Position numbers and translations under genes: made by a program | Assembly (NCBI RefSeq): GCF_014647975.1 | Contig: NZ_BMQF01000001.1 | Coordinates: 744,001 to 808,000, forward strand | Direction: 5' to 3' | Length of the DNA: 64,000 nt | From: Streptomyces fumigatiscleroticus | GTDB taxonomy: Bacteria > Actinomycetota > Actinomycetes > Streptomycetales > Streptomycetaceae | Shown here: positions 17,288-25,802 of the stretch, piece after piece | Layout of the letters: every line of letters begins with the position of its first letter | How positions within the stretch are numbered: position 1 is the stretch's first letter | The notes under the pieces: model-generated | The model's database searches: none | What the model saw: the letters and a program-made list of their open reading frames with translations, nothing else | Told to the model about the DNA's origin: nothing

Positions 17288-18367
17288 CTACGCGGCGGCC
17301 GGCGGCGGCGTGATGCCGAACCGCTCGGCGGCCTCGGTGAGGTCGCGCCACACCTTGGGTGCGACCGGCACGCCCCGCTCGCCCCGCTCGACGGCCACGG
17401 CGGCACTGCGCTCGCCGGGATAGTGGACCTGCGTGGCGCCGTCCGCCACCGGCAGTCCCTTCAGGGTGGTGAGCGTGGTGTCCACGTCCGCGGTGAAGGT
17501 GTCCGCGTCGCCGAAGGCCGCCGGGTCGACGGCGACGAGAAGGGCGTTCTGGCGGTGCCCGCGGCCCTGCGGATCGTCCGAGTGGAACGCCGAGAGGATC
17601 GGCGCCCCGACGAGCACGCTGGTCAGCAGCTCGAAGGCCAGGGACATGCCGGAGCCCTTGGCGCCGCCCAGCGGCAGCGGCATGACCGCCTTCTCGGGGT
17701 CGGTGGTCGGCGTGCCGTCCTCGGCGGCGGCGGCACCCTCGGGCAGCGGGGTGCCGCTCGCCTTCGCCTGGCGGATCTTTCCCAGGGCGATGGTGGCGGT
17801 GGCCATGTCGAGCAGCAGCGGGGCATGGTCGCGGGCCGGTACGGCGATGGCCAGCGGGCTGGTGGCCACGGCGGCGCCCTTGACGCCGGTGTAGCCCATG
17901 TTGGGCATGCCGGCGACGAAGCCGAGGCCGACCAGGCCCTGTTCGGCGATCTTGGAGACGTAGTAGCCGATGGCGCCGGTGTGGACGGTGCGGCGCACGC
18001 CGACGGAGGCGATGCCGTTGGTCCTGGCCCGCCGCACCGCCTCCTCGGCGGCGGCGGTGAGGGCGACCGGGCCGGGGGCGCGGTCGGCGTCGAGGACGGC
18101 GGCGGCCGGTGTGGTCGACTCGAAGGTGAGGTCGGGGGTGGCGTTGGCAACCCCCTTGGCCAGCAGGTCGAGGTAGGCGGGAACGCGGGCGATGCCGTGG
18201 GAGTCCACGCCGCGCAGGGCGGCCCAGACGAACACGTCGGCGGTGGTGCGGGCGTGCTCGGGGCCGAGCCCGCCCTTCTGAAGGAGGGCGGCGGAGAAGG
18301 AGCGCAGGTCCTCGGCGGAAACGCGCACCTTGCCCGGCTTGGCGGACTGGGACGGGGTGTCGGTCAT
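17288..18367 (-). CDS. Malate/L-lactate dehydrogenase family (Ldh2) oxidoreductase
   Basis: 359 aa, NAD(P)-dependent 2-hydroxyacid or imine dehydrogenase of the Ldh2/ureidoglycolate dehydrogenase/ComC fold, unrelated to classical LDH. Typical segments are WAALRGVDSHGIARVPAYLD (substrate His), VHTGAIGYYVSKIAEQGLVG, and MPLPLGGAKGSGMSLAFELL. It is last in a three-gene unit (amidohydrolase, TPP enzyme, this gene) with gaps of 13 and 20 bp. It could reduce or oxidise the keto/hydroxy product of the TPP enzyme; the substrate is unknown. Confidence 0.87.
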   Translation of the reverse strand: MTDTPSQSAKPGKVRVSAEDLRSFSAALLQKGGLGPEHARTTADVFVWAALRGVDSHGIARVPAYLDLLAKGVANATPDLTFESTTPAAAVLDADRAPGPVALTAAAEEAVRRARTNGIASVGVRRTVHTGAIGYYVSKIAEQGLVGLGFVAGMPNMGYTGVKGAAVATSPLAIAVPARDHAPLLLDMATATIALGKIRQAKASGTPLPEGAAAAEDGTPTTDPEKAVMPLPLGGAKGSGMSLAFELLTSVLVGAPILSAFHSDDPQGRGHRQNALLVAVDPAAFGDADTFTADVDTTLTTLKGLPVADGATQVHYPGERSAAVAVERGERGVPVAPKVWRDLTEAAERFGITPPPAAA

Positions 18368-18387
18368 GGTGGCGGGGATCTCCAGGT

Positions 18388-20100
18388 TCAGCGGGTGACG
18401 AGGACGTCGACGACGGCGGTGGTGCCGTCCGCCACGGCCTTGAGCGCGCGCTCCAGGGCGGGGGCGAGGGCGTCGGGGGTGTCGACGGTCTCGGTGTGCA
18501 TGCCGAACGGCTCGGCGAAGGCGGCGAGCCGGGGCAGCCGGCGCAGATCGGTGCCGAGCCACTCGCCGGTCCCGGCGGCGGCGCCCTCGGGGTAGAACCG
18601 GCGGTGGTTGAGGTTCATCGACTTGTAGACGCGGTTGTTGAAGACCACGACCAGCAGCGGCAGGTCGTAGGCCTTGGCGGCGTCGTAGGACGGGATGACC
18701 GGGTTGTAGGTGAAGGCGCCGTCGCCGACGGTCAGCACCACCGGGCGCTCGCGCTCGGCGAGTTTGACGCCGAGGGCGACCGCGATGCCCTGGCCGAGGC
18801 CGCCCTGCACGTAGAAGTAGGAGTCGGGGGCGTCGGTGAGCAGGTGGCGCCTGACGACGCGGCTGTGGGTGATGGTCTCGTCCACGACGATGCCGTTCCG
18901 CCCGTCCAGCAGCTCGCGCAGGGTCGCGGCGACGAGCACCGGGTCGATGCCCTCGCTCCGTGCCGCCGCCTTCGCCTCGGCCGCGGCGATCGCCTCCTGC
19001 TCGTCGGCGTGCCGCTGTTCCTGGGCGGCACGGCGCGCGGTGACGGCCGCCTCGTCGAGGTCCTTGGCCCGCCTGGTGAGCTGGCGCAGGGTGTTGGCGA
19101 CATGGCCCTCCAGGTACACGTCCGCGAAGAGCACCTGGTAGACGATGTGCGGGCGCTGCGGCACCTGGTCGATGACGACGATCTTCGCCTTCGACGGCTT
19201 CCGGCTCGGCGGATAGAACGGGGCCCGGCAGTTGACCAGGAGGATGAGGTCCGCCTCGTCCATCCAGGGGCCGATGTCGGAGCCCGCGTGCAGCGGGTGG
19301 GTGCGCGGGAAGTTGCCGCACACCGCCGAGTCCGGCTCGACGACCGGGATGTTCCACGCCTCGGCGAAGGCGATCAGCGCCTCGAAACCGCCCGCCTCAC
19401 GGCCGGCCGTCTCGGTGACGATCACGGGGTTCTCCGCCTCACGGATCATCCGGGCGACCGGGTCGGCCTCCTCGGGCGAGCTGTGCGTCGAGCCCGGCTC
19501 CACGATCGGCTTGGCCTCGCGGCCGTCCCACTCCTCCAGCAGGATCTCCAGCGGGATGTTGAGGTAGGCCGGGCCCGCGGGGGCCCGCCAGGACAGTTCC
19601 GCCGCCCGGGTGATCATCGTGGGCAGGGTGGAGATGCCGGCGGCCTCGTTGGCCCACTTGGTGAACGGCTGCGCCAGGTGGTGCGGGCCGCCCACGACGG
19701 ACAGGTTGCGGTACCACTGGCCGCCGGGGTCCTGCCCGGGGCCGTCGCCGTAGGTGGTGGACTCCGAGGAGGCGACCACCATCGGCACGCCGGCCAGCAG
19801 CGCGCCGTGCACGGCCATGGAGCCCTGGAGCAGCCCGGGGGCCGCGTGCAGCAGCACGCCCTGGGGGCGGCGCCTGAGAAGGCCGTAGCCCGTGGCCATG
19901 CCGACCGCCACCGTCTCGTGGGTCAGGTCCAGGTACTCCGGCGCCGGGTCACCGTCGCGGTGACGCCGGGCCAGGGACTCCCACACCGGGGCCCACTCGG
20001 ACCCCGACGAGCAGAAGAGGTAGTCGGCGCCGACGGCGTTGAAGGCGGAGACGACGGCGTCACCGCCGTCGGCGCCCGGCCTGTTCTGAGTGTCCGTCAT
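18388..20100 (-). CDS. Thiamine pyrophosphate-dependent enzyme (acetolactate synthase/benzoylformate decarboxylase superfamily)
   Basis: 570 aa, near the usual length. The N-terminal PYR domain has the activating Glu in THETVAVGMATGYG; the central domain has PVIVTETAG and an arginine-poor FAD-type fold; the C-terminal PP domain has GDGAFTYNPVIPSYDAAKAY and VVFNN, the Mg-TPP motif. It lacks a regulatory small subunit nearby, so it is unlikely to be biosynthetic acetolactate synthase. A residue run rich in Ala/Glu/Gln (about 355-385) links domains. Operon with an amidohydrolase and an Ldh2 dehydrogenase suggests decarboxylation or carboligation of a catabolic 2-oxo acid. Confidence 0.88.
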   Translation of the reverse strand: MTDTQNRPGADGGDAVVSAFNAVGADYLFCSSGSEWAPVWESLARRHRDGDPAPEYLDLTHETVAVGMATGYGLLRRRPQGVLLHAAPGLLQGSMAVHGALLAGVPMVVASSESTTYGDGPGQDPGGQWYRNLSVVGGPHHLAQPFTKWANEAAGISTLPTMITRAAELSWRAPAGPAYLNIPLEILLEEWDGREAKPIVEPGSTHSSPEEADPVARMIREAENPVIVTETAGREAGGFEALIAFAEAWNIPVVEPDSAVCGNFPRTHPLHAGSDIGPWMDEADLILLVNCRAPFYPPSRKPSKAKIVVIDQVPQRPHIVYQVLFADVYLEGHVANTLRQLTRRAKDLDEAAVTARRAAQEQRHADEQEAIAAAEAKAAARSEGIDPVLVAATLRELLDGRNGIVVDETITHSRVVRRHLLTDAPDSYFYVQGGLGQGIAVALGVKLAERERPVVLTVGDGAFTYNPVIPSYDAAKAYDLPLLVVVFNNRVYKSMNLNHRRFYPEGAAAGTGEWLGTDLRRLPRLAAFAEPFGMHTETVDTPDALAPALERALKAVADGTTAVVDVLVTR

Positions 20101-20113
20101 CTCTGGTGCTTCC

Positions 20114-20974
20114 TCAGCCCTCGATCGGCCAGTTCAGGACCTCGGAGATACCGCGGCCCATGATCCACTCAAGCTCCTCGGGCGTGAAGTCCCAGTGCTT
20201 GGTGAACTGCTCGATGGTGTCGGTGTAGGTGATGCCGTGCCCGAGCAGACGGGTGATGTCGGTGCCGTAGAAGCAGCGCTGCGGGCCCATCCTGTCGACC
20301 ATCTCGCGCACGTACTTCTGGATGTTGTTGTTCGGGAACGGCTGCGTGGAGTAGCCCGGCAGCGCCGAGACCTTCACGTAGATGTTCGGGTGCACGTGCA
20401 GGTCGGCGGTCTCCTGCACCCAGTAGCCGATCGCGTCGTCCACGCAGCGGGCCATGATGCCCATGTGGTCGATGATGATCTTCAGACCCGGATGCCTGGC
20501 GGCGATCCCGCCCAGCTCACGCTTCCAGATCGGGGCGTGCACCATGGTGGGCATGGAGAGCTCCTCGGCGATCGGCCAGTACCAGTCGTTGGTGCCGTCG
20601 ATCATCCAGTTGCGGTCCTGCGGCCGGTGGAAGGTGAGCCGGGTGCCCTTGATGTACGGGTTCTGGGCGAAGTCCTTCAGCATCGCGGTGCCCTCGGCCT
20701 CGTCGTCCTGCGGGACGCGGGCCATGATGCCGAAGCGGTCGGGGTGGGCCTCGCAGGCCTCCAGGGCGTAGTCGATGCGGTTGCCCTCCCAGGACGGCGG
20801 GAGGATCAGCGCCCGGTTGACGCCGGCCTCGTCCATCAGCTCCAGGGCCTCCTCGTAGGAGAAGGGGTCCTCGCGGTGGCCGTTGAGACGGATCCGCTCC
20901 CGGGCGCCCGGGACCCAGGGACGGTCCGGGGTCTCTTCCTTCCAGATGTGGATCTGCGTGTCGACGACGAACAT
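20114..20974 (-). CDS. Amidohydrolase (COG2159-type, metal-dependent)
   Basis: 286 aa, first gene of the unit with the TPP and Ldh2 enzymes. TIM-barrel amidohydrolase_2 features are VVDTQIHIW at the N-terminus (QxH in place of HxH), MVHAPIW and IIIDHMGI (later His residues), and FYGTDIT (Asp). Family members decarboxylate or hydrate aromatic-ring-cleavage products or hydrolyse lactones. Because galB in this window is broken, a hydratase or lactonase role in the ring-cleavage route is possible but only speculative. ATG 20974 was chosen; no plausible alternative is visible. Confidence 0.85.
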   Translation of the reverse strand: MFVVDTQIHIWKEETPDRPWVPGARERIRLNGHREDPFSYEEALELMDEAGVNRALILPPSWEGNRIDYALEACEAHPDRFGIMARVPQDDEAEGTAMLKDFAQNPYIKGTRLTFHRPQDRNWMIDGTNDWYWPIAEELSMPTMVHAPIWKRELGGIAARHPGLKIIIDHMGIMARCVDDAIGYWVQETADLHVHPNIYVKVSALPGYSTQPFPNNNIQKYVREMVDRMGPQRCFYGTDITRLLGHGITYTDTIEQFTKHWDFTPEELEWIMGRGISEVLNWPIEG

Positions 20975-21031
20975 GTCTCGGCTCTTTCTGTTCGGAGCGG
21001 ATGGGGGTGACGCCGTGGTGGTACGGAGGGA

Positions 21032-21088
21032 ACGCTAGGTGGGGCGAGGGCCCTTGCTAAGTCCTGGGAGCGCAACCACTAGTTGCGC
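21032..21088 (-). promoter_or_regulatory. Promoter and LysR-type operator of the amidohydrolase-TPP-Ldh2 unit
   Basis: Inverted repeat GCGCAAC-CACTA-GTTGCGC at 21070-21088. On the minus strand, -35 TTAGCA (21055-21060), a 17-bp spacer and -10 TAGCGT (21032-21037) follow. The operator centre is about 54 bp upstream of the expected start point. Confidence 0.6.
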
Positions 21089-21124
21089 GGAAATCCGCTC
21101 TGTGCAGGGCATTCTCAGCTTGCG

Positions 21125-22321
21125 TCAGGCGTCGAAGACGGCCGTGACGATGTGCTCGGCGATCGCCATGGAGGCCGTGGCGGCCGGCGAGGGCGCGTTG
21201 CGCACGGCGGTGATCCGGCCCACCTGATGGATGCGGAAGTCGTCCACGAGGGTGCCGTCCCGGTCCAGCGCCTGGGCCCGTACGCCCGCGCCGCCGCGCA
21301 CCACGTCCTTGGCGCCGACGCCCGGGACGTACTGCCCGGCGTCCTTCATGAAGGCCGCCGTGGAGAGCGAGCCCCGGTACTCCTTGACTCCGGTGCGCCA
21401 GTGCTGGGCCGCCATCCTCCAGGAGCCGGGGTAGGCGGCGAGCCCGAGCAGGTCCCGCGGGGAGATCCTCCCCAGCCGGTAGCCCTCCCTGGCCAGGGCC
21501 AGGACGGCGTTGGGCCCGACCTCCACCGTCCCGTCGACGCGCGGGGTGAAGTGCACGCCGAGGAAGGGGTAGCGCGGGTCCGGCACCGGGTAGATCAGGC
21601 CGCGTACGAGGTGGGTGCGGTCCGGCTTGAGCAGCATGTACTCGCCCCGGAACGGGATGATCTTCGGTTCCCGCCTGTCCTGGGCCAGCCTGGCGACGGA
21701 GTCGGAGTGGAGGCCCGCGCAGAGGACCAGCCGGTCCACCCTCACCCGCTGCTGTCCGGAGGCCACCTCGATGCCGCCGGGCACGTTGGTGATGCCGGTG
21801 ACCGGGAAGCCCAGCTTGACCTCGCCGCCCGACCCGGTGATGTCCTGGGCGAACTCGCGGGCGATCGCCGGGTAGTCGGTGATCGCGGTGCGCGGGGAGT
21901 GCAGGGCCGCGATGCCCCCGGCGTGCGGTTCCAGCTCCCTGATCTCGTCCCTGGAGATCCTCCTCAGGTCGGGCACATGGTTGTTCCTGGCCCGCTCGTA
22001 GAGGTTCTCCATGCGGCCGAGTTCGTCCTCGCGGACGGCGACGACCAGTTTGCCGATCTCCTGGTAGGGCAGTGCGCGGTCCTGGCAGTACTCGCGCAGC
22101 AGCGACACCCCGCGCACGCACAGGTCGGCCTTGAGGCTGCCCGGCGTGTAGTAGATGCCGGCGTGCACGACACCGGAGTTGTGGCCGGTCTGGTGCAGGG
22201 AGACCTGCTGCTCCTTCTCGAACACCACGACCCGGGTGCCGGGGCGGCGCAGTGCGATCTCGCGGCCCGTGGCCAGGCCCACGATGCCGGCCCCGACGAT
22301 GCCGATCGTCTCGTCGGTCAT
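21125..22321 (-). CDS. lhgO: FAD-dependent L-2-hydroxyglutarate oxidase family protein
   Basis: 398 aa. FAD-binding GIVGAGIVGLATGREIALRR at the N-terminus, then HQTGHNSGVVHAGIYYTPGS, a DAO-fold signature of LhgO, and RGLIYPVPDPRYPFLGVHFT in the centre. LhgO oxidises L-2-hydroxyglutarate to 2-oxoglutarate, passing electrons to quinone or oxygen. I start at ATG 22321 because AGGAGG is 6 nt upstream; ATG 22327 abuts the ribosome site. It follows an aldehyde dehydrogenase gene by 38 bp. In this cluster its substrate may be a related 2-hydroxy diacid. Confidence 0.87.
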   Translation of the reverse strand: MTDETIGIVGAGIVGLATGREIALRRPGTRVVVFEKEQQVSLHQTGHNSGVVHAGIYYTPGSLKADLCVRGVSLLREYCQDRALPYQEIGKLVVAVREDELGRMENLYERARNNHVPDLRRISRDEIRELEPHAGGIAALHSPRTAITDYPAIAREFAQDITGSGGEVKLGFPVTGITNVPGGIEVASGQQRVRVDRLVLCAGLHSDSVARLAQDRREPKIIPFRGEYMLLKPDRTHLVRGLIYPVPDPRYPFLGVHFTPRVDGTVEVGPNAVLALAREGYRLGRISPRDLLGLAAYPGSWRMAAQHWRTGVKEYRGSLSTAAFMKDAGQYVPGVGAKDVVRGGAGVRAQALDRDGTLVDDFRIHQVGRITAVRNAPSPAATASMAIAEHIVTAVFDA

Positions 22322-22359
22322 CGGCATCCTCCTCTCTGTTTCTTGCAGCTTCCCCGCCG

Positions 22360-23808
22360 TCAGCCGCCGAAGTGGACGGCGACCGTCTTGACGCGCGTGG
22401 AGAAGCGCAGGACCTCTTCGCCCTGCTCCTTGTAGGCCGTACCGGAGTCGTGGAACCCGCCGAAGGGCAGGTGGACGTCCCAGCCGGTGGTGGTGGTGTT
22501 GACCGCGACCTGCCCGCACTCGGCCTCGTCGGCGAAGCGGTACGCGGAGCCGAGGTCGCGGGTGAAGACGGCGGCGGCGAGCCCGAAGGCGGAGTCGTTG
22601 ACGGCGGCCACGGCGGCGGCGAAGCCGTCCACGGCGCGCAGCGCGAGCACCGGGCCGAAGACCTCCTCGCGCCAGATCGCCGTCCCGGGTGTGATGTCGC
22701 CGAGCACGGTGGGCTGCACCCAGCAGCCGTGCGCGCGCTCCCCCTCGGTGTCGGCGTGGCCGCCGGTGAGGACGGTGGCGCCCTGCTCGACGGCCCGGTC
22801 GATGTCGGCGAGGACGCTGTCGCGCTGCCGGGGACCGGCCAGCGGACACAGGGTGGTGGCCGGGTCGGTGCCCGGGCCGGCCCTCAGTGCCTCGGCCTCG
22901 GCGACCAGCAGCCGGGTGAACTCCTCGTACACCGGCCGCTCCACGATCACCCGGCTGGTGGCGGTGCAGCGCTGCCCGGCCTGGCCGAAGGAGGCGGCGA
23001 CGACGCCCTTCGCGGCGGCGGGGAGGTCGGCGTCCTTCAGGACGACGGAGGCGTTCTTGCCGCCCAGCTCGCCCTGGAAGCGGACGTTGCGGTCGGCGAG
23101 GCGGCGGCGGATCCGGTTGCCGACCTCGTTGGAGCCGGTGAAGGTGAGGCCCGCGATCCGCGGATCGTCCAGCAGCGCCTCCTCGATCTCCGCCGTACGG
23201 CCCGTGACCACGTTCAGAACGCCGGCGGGCAGGCCCGCGTCGTGCAAGGCGCGGGCGAAGTGCAGGCCCGAGGCCGGGGTCTCGGTGGCCGGCTTGAGGA
23301 CGGCCGCGTTGCCGGTGGCGAGCAGCGGGGCGAGCTTGCGGGCCGGGGTGATCAGCGGGTCGTTCCACGGGCTGATCACCAGGATCACGCCGATGGGCTC
23401 GCGCTGGGTGTGGGTACGGGTCTCCGGGCGCGCGTCGTGCAGCAGGGTGCCGTAGCCCTGGCGGGCCAGGCCCGCGTAGTAGTCCAGGAAGTCGGCGGCC
23501 TTCCCGGTCTCGCCGCGCGCCTCGGCCAGCGTCTTGCCGTTCTCGGCGGTCACGTCGGCGGCGATCTCCTCCAGCCGCTCGCGGACCAGCCGGGCGGCGT
23601 CGGTGAGGATGCGGGCCCGCTCGAAGGGGCTGGTGCGCTTCCAGCGGGCGAAGCCCTGCTCGGCGTGGTCGTAGGCCCGGGTGACGTCCTTGGCGGCCAG
23701 GGCCGGGACACGGGCGACGGGGGCGCGGACGTCGGCCGGGTCGTGGACGTCGATCCACTCGCCGGTCGTCACCCACTCCCCGCCCAGGAGCGTTTCGTAA
23801 GTGCGCAT
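22360..23808 (-). CDS. NAD(P)-dependent aldehyde dehydrogenase
   Basis: 482 aa. Class ALDH motifs: NAD-binding SPWNDPLITPARKLAPLLAT, catalytic Glu in FQGELGGKNASVVLKDADLP, FTGSNEVG, and catalytic Cys in SFGQAGQRCTATSRVIVER. The closest types by eye are vanillin/benzaldehyde or 2,5-dioxovalerate dehydrogenases, but this is not decisive. First gene of a two-gene unit with lhgO, divergent from the small ABM monooxygenase. The degenerate operator at 23914-23932 lies in the shared promoter region. Confidence 0.9.
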   Translation of the reverse strand: MRTYETLLGGEWVTTGEWIDVHDPADVRAPVARVPALAAKDVTRAYDHAEQGFARWKRTSPFERARILTDAARLVRERLEEIAADVTAENGKTLAEARGETGKAADFLDYYAGLARQGYGTLLHDARPETRTHTQREPIGVILVISPWNDPLITPARKLAPLLATGNAAVLKPATETPASGLHFARALHDAGLPAGVLNVVTGRTAEIEEALLDDPRIAGLTFTGSNEVGNRIRRRLADRNVRFQGELGGKNASVVLKDADLPAAAKGVVAASFGQAGQRCTATSRVIVERPVYEEFTRLLVAEAEALRAGPGTDPATTLCPLAGPRQRDSVLADIDRAVEQGATVLTGGHADTEGERAHGCWVQPTVLGDITPGTAIWREEVFGPVLALRAVDGFAAAVAAVNDSAFGLAAAVFTRDLGSAYRFADEAECGQVAVNTTTTGWDVHLPFGGFHDSGTAYKEQGEEVLRFSTRVKTVAVHFGG

Positions 23809-23913
23809 CGGATCACTTCCTTCGTCGGCCGCTCGACCGCGGTGCGATGCGGGCGAGCGATGCGACGGAACACCATGCCGGGAGTGGGCCACCAGTCCCG
23901 CGGGGGCAGGCAT

Positions 23914-23932
23914 TGCTTGCGCCGCGCGCAGG
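23914..23932. promoter_or_regulatory. Degenerate LysR-type operator between ALDH and ABM genes
   Basis: GGGCAG-GCATTGC-TTGCGC: the right half is identical to the sites at 21070 and 30235 and the left half matches GCGCAA at 4 of 6 positions, with the same 7-bp spacer. Weak alone; supported by the other sites. Confidence 0.4.
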
Positions 23933-23993
23933 TCGGAAGGGGGCCGGTCCGTGCTGGAATCGGCGGGCCGGACACGTCACCAGGAGGAAACGG

Positions 23994-24281
23994 ATGGCCT
24001 ACGCAGTCGTCGCCCACTACCGCTGCGCGCCCGCCGACGCGGACGCGGTGCGCGCAGCACTGCTCACGGCGCAGGAGGCGACCCGGAACGAACCGGCCAA
24101 CCTGATGTACGAGGTGCACGCCGTGGCGGACGAGCCCGGCGGCTTCCTGCTGTACGAGCGCTACACGGACGCCGCGGGCTTCGAGGCGCACAAGGCGGCC
24201 CGGCACTTCCGGGAGCAGATCGTGGAGACGGTGTGGCCGCTGCTGACGGAGCGGTCGGTGACCTTCGCCGAGGTGCTCTGA
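23994..24281 (+). CDS. ABM-fold putative quinol monooxygenase
   Basis: 95 aa, antibiotic-biosynthesis-monooxygenase (dimeric ferredoxin-like) fold as in YgiN: AYAVVAHYRCAPADADAVRA, then EPANLMYEVHAVADEPGGFL, LYERYTDAAGFEAHKAARHF. Such cofactor-free proteins oxidise hydroquinones to quinones. ATG 23994 has AGGAGG at 23982-23987. It is the only plus-strand gene in this part of the cluster and ends in a strong terminator. Fits an aromatic catabolic cluster that handles catechols or hydroquinones. Confidence 0.85.
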   Translation: MAYAVVAHYRCAPADADAVRAALLTAQEATRNEPANLMYEVHAVADEPGGFLLYERYTDAAGFEAHKAARHFREQIVETVWPLLTERSVTFAEVL

Positions 24282-24291
24282 GACGCGGGAC

Positions 24292-24326
24292 GCGGGGGGC
24301 CGGGCACCTGCTGCCCGGCCCCCCGC
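24292..24326. terminator. Strong bidirectional terminator
   Basis: Perfect 15-bp stem GCGGGGGGCCGGGCA (24292-24306) with TGCCCGGCCCCCCGC (24312-24326), 5-nt loop, between the convergent ABM and MetE-like genes. Confidence 0.9.
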
Positions 24327-24332
24327 GCATGC

Positions 24333-25319
24333 TCAGAACTCGTTGCCCCAGACATACCGGGCGAGTGTCTCCACCAGCACCAGCTTCCTGCGCTGCTCCT
24401 CGGCGCCCAGCAGCGGCCGGCTCGCCACGTCGGCGAAGCCCCGGGACGGCGACAGGGCCGCGTCCTCCAGGTCCTTCACCTCGCCCGCCGCGTCGATCCG
24501 GGCCAGCACCGTGTCGATGTCCTCCAGTGCGGGCACGGTCGCGTCGACCACGCCCAGGCATACGCCCCGGTCCTCCGGCAGCGCCCTGACCAGGTCCAGC
24601 TCTGCCTGGGTGCCCTGGTCGAACGGCAGTACCCAGCGGTCCGCGGGGACCTCGGCGTAGAGCCGCTCGGCCGCCGCCCGGTCCACTGCGGCAGGGGCCG
24701 CCCAGCCGGGGCAGAGGCCGATCCGGACACCCTCGGGGCGCTCGTCCAGCCGTACCGCCGCCGCCTCGACCGCGAGCGCGTCCCCGAGCCAGAGCGGGCC
24801 GTGGTCGTCGGCCAACTGGTCCAGCAGGAGCGGGTTGTTGAGCTGGATCAGCCGGACGCCCTTGGACACCAGCAGCGCGATCTCCGCCCGGACGATCTCC
24901 GCGAGGGCCTCGCCCAGCTCACGGGCGGAGGACGGACCGAGGCCGGGCCGGTACGTCGTGGCGGCCAGGTACGCCGGGGACGGCAGCGACACCTTGGGGG
25001 CGATCACCGTCAGCGAGGCGAGCCGCTCCGCCCAGTCCGCGACCAGCGGCCCGCCCGCCTCGGGCAGGGCCTTGGCGACCCAGCGGACCAGGCCGTCGGG
25101 GCCCGTCTCGTCCGTACGCCGGAATCCCGGTACGGCGTCCAGGACCGCGCTGCGGAAGTCCTCCCGGGGGAAGTCGCCGTCGGTGACGACGGTGGAGCGC
25201 AGTCGGCGCTGGAGGACCACCGCGTCCTTCACCGCCTGCTCCACGCCGGTCGTGGCGAGGTCGGCGGGGCGGACCAGGCTGCCGTGGTGGTCGATGCGGT
25301 AGTTGAACGTGTCCGCCAT
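24333..25319 (-). CDS. MetE/UROD-superfamily protein lacking the usual zinc ligands
   Basis: 328 aa, matching only the C-terminal catalytic half of cobalamin-independent methionine synthase (COG0620). Start FNYRIDHHGSLVRPADL, barrel segments VSKGVRLIQLNNPLLLDQLA and WVLPFDQGTQAELDLVRAL, end ALSPSRGFADVASRPLLGAE. In MetE the zinc ligands are a HxC pair and a Cys in a DCG-type loop; here the first becomes IGLCPG (His lost) and the last SPSRGF (Cys lost). Methionine synthesis is therefore unlikely. It is the last gene of the seven-gene dioxygenase operon, 3 bp after the GlcG-like gene. A methyl-transfer or isomerase role is open. Confidence 0.8.
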   Translation of the reverse strand: MADTFNYRIDHHGSLVRPADLATTGVEQAVKDAVVLQRRLRSTVVTDGDFPREDFRSAVLDAVPGFRRTDETGPDGLVRWVAKALPEAGGPLVADWAERLASLTVIAPKVSLPSPAYLAATTYRPGLGPSSARELGEALAEIVRAEIALLVSKGVRLIQLNNPLLLDQLADDHGPLWLGDALAVEAAAVRLDERPEGVRIGLCPGWAAPAAVDRAAAERLYAEVPADRWVLPFDQGTQAELDLVRALPEDRGVCLGVVDATVPALEDIDTVLARIDAAGEVKDLEDAALSPSRGFADVASRPLLGAEEQRRKLVLVETLARYVWGNEF

Positions 25320-25322
25320 GAC

Positions 25323-25802
25323 TCAGCCCTCCTTGCCGGCCGGGCCGGCCGGATCACCCTCGACGCCCCAGGCGGCGAACTCCAGCTCGTAGCCGAGCGA
25401 GGCGAGCACCTCGTCGGCGATCGCCTGGTCCTCGTCGGCGGTGCCGCCGGCGATGCCGAGGCCGCCGATGATCTCGCCGTCCTTCTTGATGGTGACGCTG
25501 CCGTCGGCGGCCATGATGGGCAGCGCTGCGCCGGGCAGCTGGGAGAGCTGGGAGAAGAAGACGGGCTGGCTCTCCTGCCACTTCTTCAGCATCCTGCCGG
25601 GACGCTGCATCACGGCCGCGGTGTAGGCCTTGGCGCGGGCGATGTCCGGGGTGAGCGGGCGGGCGCCGTCCGGGCGGCGGATGGCGACGACGAAGCCGCC
25701 GGCGTCCACGACGGCGACGCTCACCGCCTTGCCGATCGCCCGGGCGCGCCGGTGGGCGGCGGCGATGATCTCCTCGGCGGCGTCGAGGCCGATGGTGCTC
25801 AT
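25323..25802 (-). CDS. GlcG/HbpS-like haem-binding family protein (DUF336)
   Basis: 159 aa: GLDAAEEIIAAAHRRARAIG, then VSVAVVDAGGFVVAIRRPDG, ARAKAYTAAVMQRP, GGLGIAGGTADEDQAIADEV. This is the compact DUF336 fold shared by GlcG, PduO C-terminal domain and secreted HbpS of Streptomyces; no signal peptide is present here. Its ATG overlaps the stop of the alpha/beta hydrolase gene as ATGA, so it is coupled. DUF336 proteins often accompany aromatic or glycol catabolic enzymes; no catalytic role can be assigned from sequence. Confidence 0.85.
   Translation of the reverse strand: MSTIGLDAAEEIIAAAHRRARAIGKAVSVAVVDAGGFVVAIRRPDGARPLTPDIARAKAYTAAVMQRPGRMLKKWQESQPVFFSQLSQLPGAALPIMAADGSVTIKKDGEIIGGLGIAGGTADEDQAIADEVLASLGYELEFAAWGVEGDPAGPAGKEG

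Noticed and set aside
18388..20100. Acetolactate synthase large subunit (ilvB) label
   Set aside because: No small subunit gene adjoins, and the operon context is catabolic, so only superfamily membership is claimed.
24333..25319. Methionine synthase (metE) label
   Set aside because: Only half the length of MetE and missing zinc ligands.
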